DNA of 64,000 nt from Metaruminococcus_A sp050943475 (GCA_050943475.1 JBMNPF010000003.1:1-64000), one strand, 5' to 3'. Shown: positions 7,534-16,798, numbered from the stretch's first letter. Numbers and translations: made by a program. The notes: a model not told the origin generated them from the sequence alone.

Positions 7534-8544
7534 ATGATTGTCGTACTCAAACCGGATTCCCCAAAACCAAAGGTTGACGCCCTGCTCGCCACCCTGAAGT
7601 CCAAAGGGGTGGACATCCACTTCAGCGAAGGGGAATTTACCACCTTATTCGGCATTGTGGGAGATATTACAAAAATCAACCAGCAGGCGCTGGAGGCGGT
7701 GGATATTGTAGCAGAAGTCAAGCGGATTTCGGAACCCTACAAGCTGGTCAACCGCAAATTCCACAGCGATGACACCAGCATCGGTGTAGGGGACAGCGCC
7801 ATCGGCGGCGGTACCTTTGGGGTGATTGCAGGCCCCTGCTCGGTGGAATCCCCGGAGCAGATCATCGGGGTCGCCAAACGAATGAAAGCCGCTGGAGCCA
7901 AATTTTTGCGCGGCGGCGCTTTTAAGCCGCGCACCTCCCCCTACGCCTTCCGCGGCCTCAAGGCGGAAGGCATTGAACTGCTGCTGGAGGCCAAAAAAGA
8001 AACCGGCCTGCCCATTGTCAGCGAACTCACCAGCCTGCGCCACATCGAGCTGTTTGACGACGTTGACGTCATCCAGGTAGGCGCCCGCAACATGCAGAAC
8101 TTTGATATGCTCTCGGAGCTTGGGCACTGCGACAAGCCCATCCTCCTCAAGCGCGGCCTTTCCAGCACGGTGGAAGAGCTGCTCATGAGTGCCGAATACA
8201 TCGTCTCAGGCGGGAACCAGAACGTCATTCTGTGCGAACGCGGCATCCGCACCTTTGAAACCGCCACCCGCAATACCTTGGATATTTCCGCTATCCCACT
8301 GCTCAAACAGAAAACCCACCTGCCGGTCATTGTCGATCCAAGCCACGCCTCCGGCATTGCGTCCTTAGTGCCCACCCTTGCCAAAACCGCTGTGGTCGCC
8401 GGGGCGGACGGCTTAATGGTAGAGGTTCACCCCAATCCGCCGGAAGCGCTTTGCGACGGTGCGCAATCCATTACCCCGGACACCTTTGACAGCGTGATGG
8501 AAGACATCCGTGCCCTCTGCGCCTTTGAGGGAAAGGCGCTATAA
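7534..8544 (+). CDS. aroF: 3-deoxy-7-phosphoheptulonate (DAHP) synthase, type I-beta
   Basis: 336 residues catalysing the first step of the shikimate pathway, condensing phosphoenolpyruvate with erythrose-4-phosphate. Residues 1-65 form the ferredoxin-like regulatory domain seen in Thermotoga-type enzymes, in which aromatic amino acids bind; the (beta/alpha)8 barrel follows with GPCSVES (100-106), KFLRGGAFKPRTSPY and the KRGLSSTVEE and DPSHASG metal/PEP-binding blocks. The ATG at 7534 has AAAAGGAGC just upstream. Expression is probably controlled by the leader-peptide attenuator in front, giving transcriptional control on top of allostery. No other aro genes follow. Confidence 0.95.
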   Translation: MIVVLKPDSPKPKVDALLATLKSKGVDIHFSEGEFTTLFGIVGDITKINQQALEAVDIVAEVKRISEPYKLVNRKFHSDDTSIGVGDSAIGGGTFGVIAGPCSVESPEQIIGVAKRMKAAGAKFLRGGAFKPRTSPYAFRGLKAEGIELLLEAKKETGLPIVSELTSLRHIELFDDVDVIQVGARNMQNFDMLSELGHCDKPILLKRGLSSTVEELLMSAEYIVSGGNQNVILCERGIRTFETATRNTLDISAIPLLKQKTHLPVIVDPSHASGIASLVPTLAKTAVVAGADGLMVEVHPNPPEALCDGAQSITPDTFDSVMEDIRALCAFEGKAL

Positions 8545-9016
8545 GGGCAACACAGGCTGTTTGCATCACATGGTTGGGTTTCCGCAGCATTGAGAATGGT
8601 TTGAGCGCTATTCCAGGCGGTTTTCTCCTACGGTCAAGGCGACTTTCCCATTTGACTTGGCGGCACTGCTCCCTACCTGTTAGATTGTTCCTACCTGTAA
8701 TCCCTCGCTGGAAGCCCGGCAGAGGGTCCGGTGGCGGTTCTTCGGCTGTCCCCGGATGGACAAAACGACAGGAAGGTGTTCCATCCTCGTCAATCTGTAT
8801 GAGGAGCGGGCATCCGGTTCGCACAGAGCATTTGAAAAGCCCTATCTTTTTTGCGGAAACTGTGGTATTCTCGTAACATTACCACCGTCTGGAGAAACAT
8901 CCATTTTGTTTCTGACTTGAGATAATCGCCCGGCGCAATGTTCCGGGCTTTGACAAAGCCGTGCATTGCGCTTTCCTATGCCTGTCTACGCTTTGCATCC
9001 GAAAAAGGAGCATGTT
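8545..9016. other. 472-bp intergenic stretch, no gene recognised
   Basis: Both strands have open frames, but none has a ribosome binding site, composition or motifs that convince me. A promoter-like GTGGTATTCT lies near 8860, reading towards the methyltransferase gene. Confidence 0.5.
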
Positions 9017-9778
9017 ATGAACGCACACACGTACAAAAAAGAGTGGATAGCAGAAGAACAGGCCACCTTTTCCGGCTGGGACTTCTCCCATTTGGACGGC
9101 CGTTGGAACGAGAAACATCTCCCATGGGATTATCCATCTCTGGTACGGAAATACCTGTCCCCGGAACACCGTCTGCTTGATCTAGGTACCGGCGGCGGTG
9201 AATTTCTGCTTTCGCTGGGGCACCCCATGCAGAACACCTGTGCCACCGAAGGATGGCTTCCAAATTACCATCTCTCCTGTAAGCGCCTTGCGCCGCTCGG
9301 CGCTACCGTTGTCCACGCCAATGGGCGGGAGGTTCCCCTGCCGTTTGACGATGCCCAGTTTGATGTCATCCACAACCGGCATGGAGCTTATACTGCCGGG
9401 GAAATTTTGCGTCTGCTCAAACCGGGTGGCGTATTTCTGACCCAACAGGTGGGCGGAGAAAATAATCAGGCGCTTGGCAGGGCACTTTTTTCCAACTATC
9501 AGGCGCCATTTCCCGGCTTCTGCCTTGAAAGTGAACGTACACAGTTCGCCGCGCTGGGCTTTGAGCTGTTGGAATCCGGCGAAACGGTTTTTCCCATCCA
9601 TTTTTACGATGTTGGCGCCCTTGTATACTACGCAGGTCATATTCCATGGGAATTCCCCGGTTTTTCGGTTGAACATTGTTTTTCTGCCCTGCTGGAATTG
9701 CAGCAAAAGGTTGAACAACAAGGGTATTTTGAAACCTATTGGCACCGGTTTTTTATGGTGCTGCGTAAACCAGTATGA
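9017..9778 (+). CDS. SAM-dependent class I methyltransferase
   Basis: 253 residues. Motif I LLDLGTGGGEF (about 54-64) binds S-adenosylmethionine; the acidic loop after beta-2 (ATEGW), PLPFDDAQFDVIHNRHG (about 107-123) and ILRLLKPGGVFLTQQ (about 129-143) match a UbiE/COQ5-like Rossmann methyltransferase. The acceptor is unknown. AAAAAGGAG precedes the ATG by 6 bases. It is followed 40 bases later by an acetyltransferase gene with its own weaker site; a shared transcript is likely. Confidence 0.9.
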   Translation: MNAHTYKKEWIAEEQATFSGWDFSHLDGRWNEKHLPWDYPSLVRKYLSPEHRLLDLGTGGGEFLLSLGHPMQNTCATEGWLPNYHLSCKRLAPLGATVVHANGREVPLPFDDAQFDVIHNRHGAYTAGEILRLLKPGGVFLTQQVGGENNQALGRALFSNYQAPFPGFCLESERTQFAALGFELLESGETVFPIHFYDVGALVYYAGHIPWEFPGFSVEHCFSALLELQQKVEQQGYFETYWHRFFMVLRKPV

Positions 9779-9818
9779 CGCTCTCTTTATCAAGAATCTA
9801 CAAACGGCGGTGAATTTT

Positions 9819-10391
9819 ATGCGGCACAGCGGAACCCAGATGATTGCAACCACCCGGTTGCTGCTCCGGCCCTTTGAGCAGAATGACTGCGACGATATGC
9901 TTGCAGGGTGGATTGCCAATCCAGAGGTGCAGGCAGAATACGGCGAACCCGTTTACACCACACCGGAACAGGTGGAACTGCTTCTCACACACTGGATTGC
10001 CCGGTATACACGCCCGGATTTTTACCGCTGGGCAATCATTGAACGGCAAAATGGGAAAAACATTGGGCAGATTGCATTTTGCAAGGTTTACGAGGATTGC
10101 CGCACCGCCGAAATCGAGTACTGTATCGGTGAGAATTTTTGGGGAAACGGCTATGCCGGCGAGGCGCTGGAGGCGGTTATCGATTTCACCTTTGCCCACA
10201 CCGGTTTTCTGCGTCTTGAAGCCTTTCACCGGAGTGAGAATATAAAATCCGGACGGGTGTTGGAAAAATCCCGCATGGCAAAAACCGAAACCGTTGAACG
10301 CTTCCGGCGGGCCGGGCAATCCCCCTCCGGGGAAGTCTGCTACGCCATCACCCGGGCAGCCTACGAAACAGTCAGGTCATATCTTCCCTGA
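9819..10391 (+). CDS. GNAT-family N-acetyltransferase (RimJ/RimL-like)
   Basis: 190 residues. The N-terminal TTRLLLRPFEQND is typical of RimJ/RimL-type GNATs; the central IGQIAFCKVYEDCRTAEIEYCIGENFWGNGYAGEA contains the acetyl-CoA-binding beta4-alpha3 region, though the usual Q/RxxGxG loop is loosely kept as WGNGYA. The expected FERSGFxxEG-like C-terminal motif reads RVLEKSRMAKTE. The start at 9819 has GGCGGTG 7 bases upstream; an in-frame ATG at 9840 is the alternative. Substrate unknown. It ends before a bidirectional terminator. Confidence 0.85.
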   Translation: MRHSGTQMIATTRLLLRPFEQNDCDDMLAGWIANPEVQAEYGEPVYTTPEQVELLLTHWIARYTRPDFYRWAIIERQNGKNIGQIAFCKVYEDCRTAEIEYCIGENFWGNGYAGEALEAVIDFTFAHTGFLRLEAFHRSENIKSGRVLEKSRMAKTETVERFRRAGQSPSGEVCYAITRAAYETVRSYLP

Positions 10392-10473
10392 GAGGGCGGC
10401 ACGAGGGTAAAAAGCCTTAAAACAGGCCGGCACTTAAAGGGGCTTGCCTTCGCTTCACCCAAATCGCAAACAA

Positions 10474-10513
10474 AAACAGGCATTGGGCTATTCCAATGCC
10501 TGTTCTTTTTATA
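10474..10513. terminator. Bidirectional rho-independent terminator
   Basis: AACAGGCATTGG pairs with CCAATGCCTGTT around a 6-base loop, with an A-run before and a T-run after, so it stops both the acetyltransferase (plus) and pyk (minus) transcripts. Confidence 0.9.
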
Positions 10514-10570
10514 GAATCGCAAAGCTTTCTGCTGCACAGCAGGATGGATGAGAATCATCCGTAAATCCCA

Positions 10571-12316
10571 TTAGGAATTACAGCAGACAATGCCCCGTTC
10601 CGCGTCCAGCGTGACAACAGCACCGCTTTTGAGCAGGCTGGTCGCATTGGCGACGCCCACCAGCACCGGCAGATCCATTGCAAGGCCAGCAATCGCCGCA
10701 TGAGTGTTGGTACCAGGCAGCTCGGTGATGATGCCCGAACTGCGTTTGATGATATCAAACAGCGCATTAGAGGTCTGCGGGATCACCAAGATATCCCCAT
10801 CGCTGAAATTTTCCATGGCCTCCTCCGCTGTTTTGCAGACGCAGAGCCGCGCACAGGCCGTTTTGTTGGTAATACCAGTCCCGGAAGCGAGCACATGGCC
10901 CACTACATGCACCTTCATCATGTTGGTGGTGCCGGAAATACCAAGCGGAACACCCGCCGTAATGACAACCAGGTCCCCGTCGCAGATGACGCCGGTTTTT
11001 TCAGCGGCGTCCACCGCATGATCAAACAGCTCGTCGGTGTTGCTCTCCTCCTCAATCAGGAGCGGAACCACACCCCAGGAAAGGTTGAGCTGGCGGCAGA
11101 CCGGCGCACTGGTGGTGCATCCAATAATCGGCACATTGGGGCGGTACTTGGAAATCATCCGCGCAGTTTTACCGGATTTGGTGACGGTGATGATCGCCGA
11201 CGCACCCAGATCGTGCGCCGTGGTACAGGTCGCATGGGAAATGGCGTTGGTGACATCCGGGGTTTCGTCATATTCGCGCATCTTGAAGCGCTTGATATAA
11301 TCAATATCCTGCTCAGCGCGGATGGCAATCCGCACCATGGTCTTGAGCGCCTCCACCGGGTGAAGCCCCGCCGCCGTCTCACCGGACAGCATGATGGCGC
11401 TGGTGCCGTCGTAAATGGCGTTTGCCACGTCGGTAGACTCCGCACGGGTCGGGCGCGGGTTTTTCATCATGGAATCCAGCATTTGGGTCGCGGTAATAAC
11501 CCGCTTGCCCGCATTGTAGGCTTTTTTGATCATCATTTTCTGGAGCACCGGCACATCTTCCAGCGGAATTTCCACGCCCATATCGCCGCGCGCAACCATA
11601 ATCCCGTCTGCAACCCGCAGAATAGCGTCGAGGTTATCCACACCCTCGGTGTTTTCAATCTTGGCGATAATGTCCATTGTGCCACAGTTGTATTCATCCA
11701 AAATTTTACGGATTTCCAAAATATCATCTGCGCTGCGGGTAAAGGAAGCCGCAATGAAGTCAAAGTCGTTCTCAATGCCAAAAATAATATCCGCGCGGTC
11801 TTTCTCGCTGATATATGGCATGGAGAGTTTGACCCCCGGCACATTGACCCCTTTGTTGTTGGAGACCGCGCCGTCGTTGAGCACACGGCAGACAATGTCG
11901 GTATCGGTCAGGCTAACCACCGTCATGGCAATCAGGCCATCATCCAGCAAAATGGTCGCCCCGGGGTATACATCGTTCGGCAGGTCTTTGTAAAGAACCG
12001 AACACCCTTTCTCAGTTCCTTCAACGTCGTTGATGGTCAGGGTAAAAATCTGGCCCTCTTTGAGCTGCACCTTACCGTCCTTGAATTTGCCAATGCGGAT
12101 TTCCGGCCCTTTGGTGTCCAGCAGGGTAGAAATGGGCAGGTGCAATTCTTCGCGCAGTTTTTTGACCCGTTCCATGTTTTTCTTGTGATAGGCATGGTCG
12201 GAATGCGAAAAATTAAAGCGCGCTACATTCATGCCTTCCAACATCAGGTCCTTGAGTACATTGTCGTTGTCGGTAGCGGGACCAAGCGTACAGATGATCT
12301 TTGTTTTTCTCACCAT
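10571..12316 (-). CDS. pyk: Pyruvate kinase with C-terminal PEP-utilizer domain
   Basis: 581 residues converting phosphoenolpyruvate and ADP to pyruvate and ATP. It has the catalytic barrel with the PK signature region (IIAKIENTEGV, then GIMVARGDMGVE), the ATQMLDSM block, a B-domain insert and the alpha/beta allosteric C domain. The last ~100 residues add a PEP-utilizing mobile domain with TNTHAAI, the extra domain found in Bacillus-type enzymes. AGGAG lies 7 bases before the ATG. The gene follows oadG by 15 bases on the same strand, so it is likely the last gene of an oadB-oadG-pyk transcript, linking pyruvate formation to sodium-pump decarboxylation. Confidence 0.97.
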   Translation of the reverse strand: MVRKTKIICTLGPATDNDNVLKDLMLEGMNVARFNFSHSDHAYHKKNMERVKKLREELHLPISTLLDTKGPEIRIGKFKDGKVQLKEGQIFTLTINDVEGTEKGCSVLYKDLPNDVYPGATILLDDGLIAMTVVSLTDTDIVCRVLNDGAVSNNKGVNVPGVKLSMPYISEKDRADIIFGIENDFDFIAASFTRSADDILEIRKILDEYNCGTMDIIAKIENTEGVDNLDAILRVADGIMVARGDMGVEIPLEDVPVLQKMMIKKAYNAGKRVITATQMLDSMMKNPRPTRAESTDVANAIYDGTSAIMLSGETAAGLHPVEALKTMVRIAIRAEQDIDYIKRFKMREYDETPDVTNAISHATCTTAHDLGASAIITVTKSGKTARMISKYRPNVPIIGCTTSAPVCRQLNLSWGVVPLLIEEESNTDELFDHAVDAAEKTGVICDGDLVVITAGVPLGISGTTNMMKVHVVGHVLASGTGITNKTACARLCVCKTAEEAMENFSDGDILVIPQTSNALFDIIKRSSGIITELPGTNTHAAIAGLAMDLPVLVGVANATSLLKSGAVVTLDAERGIVCCNS

Positions 12317-12331
12317 AAAATTCTCCTGGTC

Positions 12332-12490
12332 TTACGGGTTCTCGGTTTTCTCCGGAACCGCTTTTTTCCGGTTGGTTATTTTCAGCATAATCTGCGTTAC
12401 CGCAAAGATTACGATGATGACAACAAAAATTGCGAGCATCCCCATCCACATCAGGTTCAGGGAAGCCATCAAAGCATCCATATCAATCAT
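12332..12490 (-). CDS. OadG-like small subunit of a sodium-pumping decarboxylase
   Basis: A 52-residue protein with one N-terminal membrane helix (about 15-37, from NLMWMGMLAIFVVIIVIF) and a short charged cytoplasmic tail. Size, topology and position directly after oadB fit the gamma subunit, which anchors the carboxyltransferase to the beta subunit. GGGGGA precedes the ATG. There are 13 bases between the oadB stop and this start. No alpha/carboxyltransferase or biotin-carrier gene is present in the window, so the complex must be completed elsewhere. Sequence similarity is too short to be decisive. Confidence 0.7.
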   Translation of the reverse strand: MIDMDALMASLNLMWMGMLAIFVVIIVIFAVTQIMLKITNRKKAVPEKTENP

Positions 12491-12503
12491 TGCTACATCC
12501 CCC

Positions 12504-13655
12504 TTAGTGAATCATGCCCGGCACAATGCCGAGGATAACGCCGCCCGCGATAACCGAGGCAATCTGCCCGGAAACATTCGCGCCGACTGCGTGCATCAGC
12601 AGGTGGTTGGTGCCATCTGCCTCCAGGCCCATCTTCTGCACCACGCGCGCAGACATCGGGAAAGCGGATATACCGGCAGCGCCGACCATCGGGTTGATCT
12701 TTTTCTTAGAAAACAGGTTGAGCAGTTTTGCAAAGAACACGCCGGCAAACGTGTCAAACACAAATGCAACCAGACCGAGCAGCATAATGAACAGGGTCTG
12801 TACGTTGACGAAGTTCTCCGCCTTCATGCTCGCTGCAATGGTAATGCCAAGCACCAGTGTAACAAGGTTTGCAAGCTGGTTCTGCGCGGTTTCAGACATG
12901 GTACGCAGCACGCCGCATTCCCGGATGAGGTTGCCGAACATAAGGAAGCCAACCAGAGACACCGACGACGGGGCAACAAGGCCGGCAATCATGGTGACAA
13001 TAATCGGGAACAGGATACGGGTCGTTTTGGAAACGCCCTGCGGGTTGTACGCCATTTTAATGGCGCGCTCTTTTTTGGTGGTCGAGAGCTTGATGGCAAG
13101 CGGCTGGATAATCGGTACCAGCGCCATATAGGAATAAGCTGCAACGGCGATTGGCCCAATGTAATTGCTGCCCAGTACCTGGGAAACGAGGATAGAGGTC
13201 GGGCCGTCCGCTGCGCCGATGATGCCGATGGAAGCGGCGTCAATAAGGTTAAAGCCAAGCAGCGTTGCCATGGTAATGGTGAAAAAGATACCGAACTGCG
13301 CCGCCGCGCCAAACAGCAGCAGCTTGGGGTTTGCAAGAAGCGGGCCGAAGTCGATCATGGCGCCAATACCGATGAACAGCAGCAGCGGCAGCGCTTCCGA
13401 AGCTTCAATGCCAATGTCAAACATCCAGTCGATAATCCCCTTGACCGGCCCAATGCCCTCCAGGTTCTGATCGATGACTCCTGAAAACGGGAGGTTGACT
13501 AAAATTGCGCCAAAGCCCATTGGCAAAAGCAGTGCGGGCTCCAGGTTTTTCTTAATGGCAAGAAAAATCAAAACCCCGCCGATGACAAACATAACCCAAA
13601 TTCGCCAGCTGTCCGGCGTAAACAGGGCTGCAATGCCTTCGATTAAAAATTCCAT
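12504..13655 (-). CDS. oadB: Sodium ion-translocating decarboxylase, beta subunit
   Basis: 383 residues with about ten membrane segments. This is the membrane subunit of oxaloacetate/glutaconyl-CoA/methylmalonyl-CoA decarboxylases, which couples decarboxylation of carboxybiotin to export of two Na+. Diagnostic blocks are the MIDFGPLLANPK segment near 110, the GIIGAADGPTSI loop (about 155-166, with the Na+-binding Asp) and the symmetric C-terminal PMSARVVQKMGLEADGTNHLLMHAVG region. AAGGAG precedes the ATG by 8 bases. Which carboxy-acid is used cannot be told without the alpha subunit. It heads an apparent oadB-oadG-pyk operon. Confidence 0.93.
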   Translation of the reverse strand: MEFLIEGIAALFTPDSWRIWVMFVIGGVLIFLAIKKNLEPALLLPMGFGAILVNLPFSGVIDQNLEGIGPVKGIIDWMFDIGIEASEALPLLLFIGIGAMIDFGPLLANPKLLLFGAAAQFGIFFTITMATLLGFNLIDAASIGIIGAADGPTSILVSQVLGSNYIGPIAVAAYSYMALVPIIQPLAIKLSTTKKERAIKMAYNPQGVSKTTRILFPIIVTMIAGLVAPSSVSLVGFLMFGNLIRECGVLRTMSETAQNQLANLVTLVLGITIAASMKAENFVNVQTLFIMLLGLVAFVFDTFAGVFFAKLLNLFSKKKINPMVGAAGISAFPMSARVVQKMGLEADGTNHLLMHAVGANVSGQIASVIAGGVILGIVPGMIH

Positions 13656-13700
13656 TCGTACATTCTCCTTGTTTTATAGTATCCTTTGATGAACCCCGCT

Positions 13701-14306
13701 TTACGGGGCAATATCCTTTTTTCTGCGTTTGAGGAAATAACGAACCACAAAGAAACCGGCAACGACAACAAGCACCGGAATCAGAACAAGTTTATACTCG
13801 TTGTAATATTCCGTCACAATATTCCAATTTTCCGCAAAGAGAAAGCCCAGTCCAATCAGCACACTGTTCCAAATTGCTACGCCGACCGCAGTTGACACAA
13901 GGTAAGAACCCAGGTTTTGGCGTGAAATTCCCGCAATGAAAGAAATGTAGGTGCGGCACAGCGGAATGAGCCGCCCCAGCCCTACCGAAAGCACCGCATA
14001 TTTTTCGTACTTCTGCTGCGAGGCTTCCAACCCCTTACGGGATTTGGGGAATTTTTTCTTAATTTTTTCCACCAGCGGGTAGCCGCCAAAATAGCCAATG
14101 AGGTAGCACACCAACGCCCCCAGCACTCCTGCCAGAATACTGAACAGCAAAATGGAAAGAAAGCTCCAACCGCTTTGCGACGCAACCGCCCCGGAAAAGG
14201 GTAGCACAACCTCGCTTGGAAGCGGAAAGCATGCGTACTCTAGTAATATTAACACAAATACGGCAATAAGTCCATAATCCTGAATGGTCTGCATAATGAA
14301 TTCCAT
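13701..14306 (-). CDS. DedA-family membrane protein
   Basis: 201 residues with four to five membrane segments and the DedA signature: an acidic/proline re-entrant loop (EYACFPLPSEVVLPFSGAVA, about 23-42) and GRLIPLCRTYISFIAGI near 110. Members are thought to act in undecaprenyl-phosphate or phospholipid translocation and envelope homeostasis. The ATG at 14306 is chosen because GAGG lies 7 bases upstream; the in-frame ATG at 14312 nearly touches that site. A short GC hairpin (CCCCGTAAAGCGGGG) just after the stop may terminate it before oadB, which reads the same way 45 bases on. Confidence 0.9.
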   Translation of the reverse strand: MEFIMQTIQDYGLIAVFVLILLEYACFPLPSEVVLPFSGAVASQSGWSFLSILLFSILAGVLGALVCYLIGYFGGYPLVEKIKKKFPKSRKGLEASQQKYEKYAVLSVGLGRLIPLCRTYISFIAGISRQNLGSYLVSTAVGVAIWNSVLIGLGFLFAENWNIVTEYYNEYKLVLIPVLVVVAGFFVVRYFLKRRKKDIAP

Positions 14307-14366
14307 ACCCATACCTCATCTGTCTGATTCGTCTCTCTGGTCTAGTGTATGGAAAATTTTAAATTC

Positions 14367-15092
14367 TCATACCGTATTTCCTGAAATCAGGTTTCGGACC
14401 ACTTCTCCGCCGATCATCAACCCAGCCACCGAGGGGACAAACGCCACACTGCCTGGAAGCTGCCGCTTGCCCGGATTTTCCCGGAGCATCGCTTCAGGGA
14501 CCGCTGGTTTGAGCGGCGGCTCGGTGGAATAGAGCACCCGGAGTTTTTTGACGCCGCGCGCCTTCAGCTCCCGGCGCATGACCCGCGCCAGTGGGCAGAC
14601 CGAGGTTTCATAAACATCGGCAAAGCGGAACTGTGAGGGATCCAGCTTATTCCCCGCACCCATGCAGCTGATGAGTGGCACCCCAAGCGCCTCTGCCCGC
14701 TGCGCGAGCGCGAGCTTGGAAGAAACAGTGTCAATCGCATCCACAATATAGTCGCACGTGGCAAGCGGAAAGGCAGCAAGCGTTTCTTCGGCGAGAAACT
14801 CCGCACGGGCTTCCACCTCCGCCGAGGGATTGATGGAGAGAATGCGTTCTTTCATGACGTCAACCTTGCGCCGTCCAACGGTCTCGTGGGTGGCAATGAG
14901 CTGACGGTTGAGGTTTGACAGGCTTACCGTGTCGTGATCGACTAGGATAAGCCGGCCGACTCCGCTGCGTGCAAGCGCCTCCGCCACATAAGCACCCACC
15001 CCGCCAATGCCGAACACCAGCACCTGTGCGCGGCGCAGGCGTTCCATCGCTTCAGGGCCAAGCAGCAGTTCGGTGCGGGAAAACTCCTCCAT
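14367..15092 (-). CDS. tcdA: tRNA threonylcarbamoyladenosine dehydratase (ThiF/E1-like)
   Basis: 241 residues. This ATP-dependent enzyme cyclises t6A37 of ANN-decoding tRNAs to ct6A. The Rossmann/adenylating core shows VFGIGGVGAYVAEALARSG (about 26-44), the DHDTVSLSNLNRQ block and DAIDTVSSK; the family's conserved CMGAGNKLDP and PSVAGLMIGGEV segments are present. The start is coupled to ridA: the ATG at 15092 overlaps its stop as TGATG. A GTG one codon upstream also exists. The pair with ridA suggests a small housekeeping operon. Confidence 0.9.
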   Translation of the reverse strand: MEEFSRTELLLGPEAMERLRRAQVLVFGIGGVGAYVAEALARSGVGRLILVDHDTVSLSNLNRQLIATHETVGRRKVDVMKERILSINPSAEVEARAEFLAEETLAAFPLATCDYIVDAIDTVSSKLALAQRAEALGVPLISCMGAGNKLDPSQFRFADVYETSVCPLARVMRRELKARGVKKLRVLYSTEPPLKPAVPEAMLRENPGKRQLPGSVAFVPSVAGLMIGGEVVRNLISGNTV

Positions 15093-15475
15093 CACAGTGC
15101 GTTCACCGCCGCAATGGCCTCAATTTCAACCAGCACTCCTTTGGGCAGGGCCGCAACCTCTACACAGGAACGCGCGGGAAACGGGGCGGTAAAATATTCG
15201 GCATATACTTCGTTGACTGCCGAAAAACCAGACAGGTCTTTCACAAACAGGGTACACTTGACAACATCCTGTAAGGAAGCACCCGCCGCTTCCAACACTG
15301 CCTTCAGGTTCTCCATGCTCTGCGCCGTCTGAGCGCGGATCCCCTCCGGGATCTCCCCTGTCTGGGGATTCACCGGGATTTGGCCCGAAACATAAAGCGT
15401 TCCGCCGCACCGGATAGCCTGCGAATACGGCCCAATGGCCGCCGGGGCATTTGCCGTTTCAATCTGTTCTTTCAC
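15092..15475 (-). CDS. ridA: RidA family enamine/imine deaminase
   Basis: 127 residues, the usual RidA length. It hydrolyses reactive 2-aminoacrylate and related enamines released by PLP enzymes. The N-terminal IGPYSQAIRCGGTLYVSGQIP and the C-terminal FPARSCVEVAALPKGVLVEIEAIA (with the substrate-carboxylate-binding Arg) are the family signature. It starts with GTG, with CAGGTG 7 bases upstream. Translationally coupled to tcdA. Confidence 0.95.
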   Translation of the reverse strand: MKEQIETANAPAAIGPYSQAIRCGGTLYVSGQIPVNPQTGEIPEGIRAQTAQSMENLKAVLEAAGASLQDVVKCTLFVKDLSGFSAVNEVYAEYFTAPFPARSCVEVAALPKGVLVEIEAIAAVNAL

Positions 15476-16003
15476 CGTTTCACCTGCTTTTTACATCATG
15501 ATTGTAGAATAGGCGGGAACGAACGCCGCCCATCCAAACCGGAATCTGCGTGCATTGTTTGGAAATTCGCTTCAAAAGGATTCTGAGCTTCTGTTGCCGG
15601 CTCAAAACCGTTCGGCAAATTTGTTTTTACATCGTAGACCCAGCCTTTCTCAATTCATTCACCCCATAAAAGCATTTCCCCTGTGCCAAGCGGGCATAGG
15701 ATATTTCTCCCCCGCGCCACACCAAAAACATACGAACGGGAAAACGGATTTCCATTTCCGGACACCCCTGCACTTTCAAAAAAGCAGGAATGTCCCCGCC
15801 GCAAATCTTTCGGCTCCTGTGCCGCCTTTTGGAGGATGGGGCGGCGCTTTGGTTAAAAAGCACCTTTTTACACAGCAAATGCTGTTCGTTACCATTATAA
15901 CACAGCCTGTCTTCAGGTAAAGAATATTTCGTGGATTTTACTTTGATTTTACATAACGCCGTGTTATAGTAGTAAATACCAACTGCAAGGAGATGAAACA
16001 GCA
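15476..16003. other. Intergenic stretch with one plus-strand promoter
   Basis: No gene recognised between ridA and the pentapeptide gene. The only clear signal is TTGATT (15943-15948), a 16-base spacer and TATAGT (15965-15970), reading into the pentapeptide gene. Confidence 0.55.
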
Positions 16004-16612
16004 TTGGATCTTCCAAAAGACCACCAGGAATACCGGAACCTGGATTGTTCAGAACTGGATTTTACCGACCGCAGCCTGGAACAAGCGCGTTTTATCCGCT
16101 GCCGGTTTAAAGGCGCTTCGATGCAGGGGTTTCACACCGCCCACTGCTTTTTTGAGGAATGCGACTTCACCTTTGCCCGCCTCAACGATTCTTTTCACCA
16201 GTCCAGTGCCTTTTTAAGCTGCGAATTTCACGGCGCCAGCCTCTTTGCCGCCGGTTTTGAGCAGTGCAAATGCACCGGAGCGACTTTTGCGGGCGCCGAC
16301 CTCACCGCCTGCTCAATAAAAGGCGGGGATTATTCCTTTACCATTCTCAACGACTGCGATTTGCACGGCTGGGACTTACGGGGCGTTAAACTGGAGCACG
16401 CTTTTCTGCAAAACTGCAACCTCAAAAAGGCGGATCTGCGTGAAGCCAACCTCCGTCACGCCGTGCTCACCGGCGCGCATCTGGAACAGGCAGACTTGCG
16501 CGGCGCGGACATCAGCGGGGTGGATTTGCAGTCCATCCACTTCAAAAATACCCGCATTGATCTCCCACAGGCCATGCTGATTGCCGAAGCGGTAGGCTGC
16601 GTCTGCCGCTGA
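16004..16612 (+). CDS. Pentapeptide-repeat protein
   Basis: 202 residues, almost entirely A(D/N)LXX-type pentapeptides (for example LKKADLREANLRHAVLTGAH near 150), which fold as a right-handed quadrilateral beta-helix. Relatives include Qnr/MfpA gyrase-protecting DNA mimics, but most are uncharacterised; nothing here identifies a target. The start is TTG at 16004, 11 bases after AAGGAG; no ATG or GTG in this frame lies closer. A promoter sits 34 bases upstream. The gene is monocistronic. Confidence 0.85.
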   Translation: MDLPKDHQEYRNLDCSELDFTDRSLEQARFIRCRFKGASMQGFHTAHCFFEECDFTFARLNDSFHQSSAFLSCEFHGASLFAAGFEQCKCTGATFAGADLTACSIKGGDYSFTILNDCDLHGWDLRGVKLEHAFLQNCNLKKADLREANLRHAVLTGAHLEQADLRGADISGVDLQSIHFKNTRIDLPQAMLIAEAVGCVCR

Positions 16613-16798
16613 ATCCCTAGGCGAAGCAGCGCCTCAGGAGACAGGAGGGTCCGTCTGAACGGCCGTCCCCTCCGCAGCATGGCAGCGCCTTCTCCATTGC
16701 CCGTCTTTCCCCCACCAAAAGATTTTTCCTATTTCTTCGCATGCGTACATCCCAGCGCGGTTTTCCCTGCTGTGAACCGCCAATTCTCTGTATAGGAT

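Noticed and set aside
8574..8876. 100-codon open frame before the methyltransferase gene
   Set aside because: No ribosome binding site, low-complexity Gly/Arg/Ser composition, equally open antisense frame.
10700..12538. 612-codon open frame antisense to pyk
   Set aside because: Overlaps a certain gene completely; His/Arg/Asn-rich translation typical of antisense frames.
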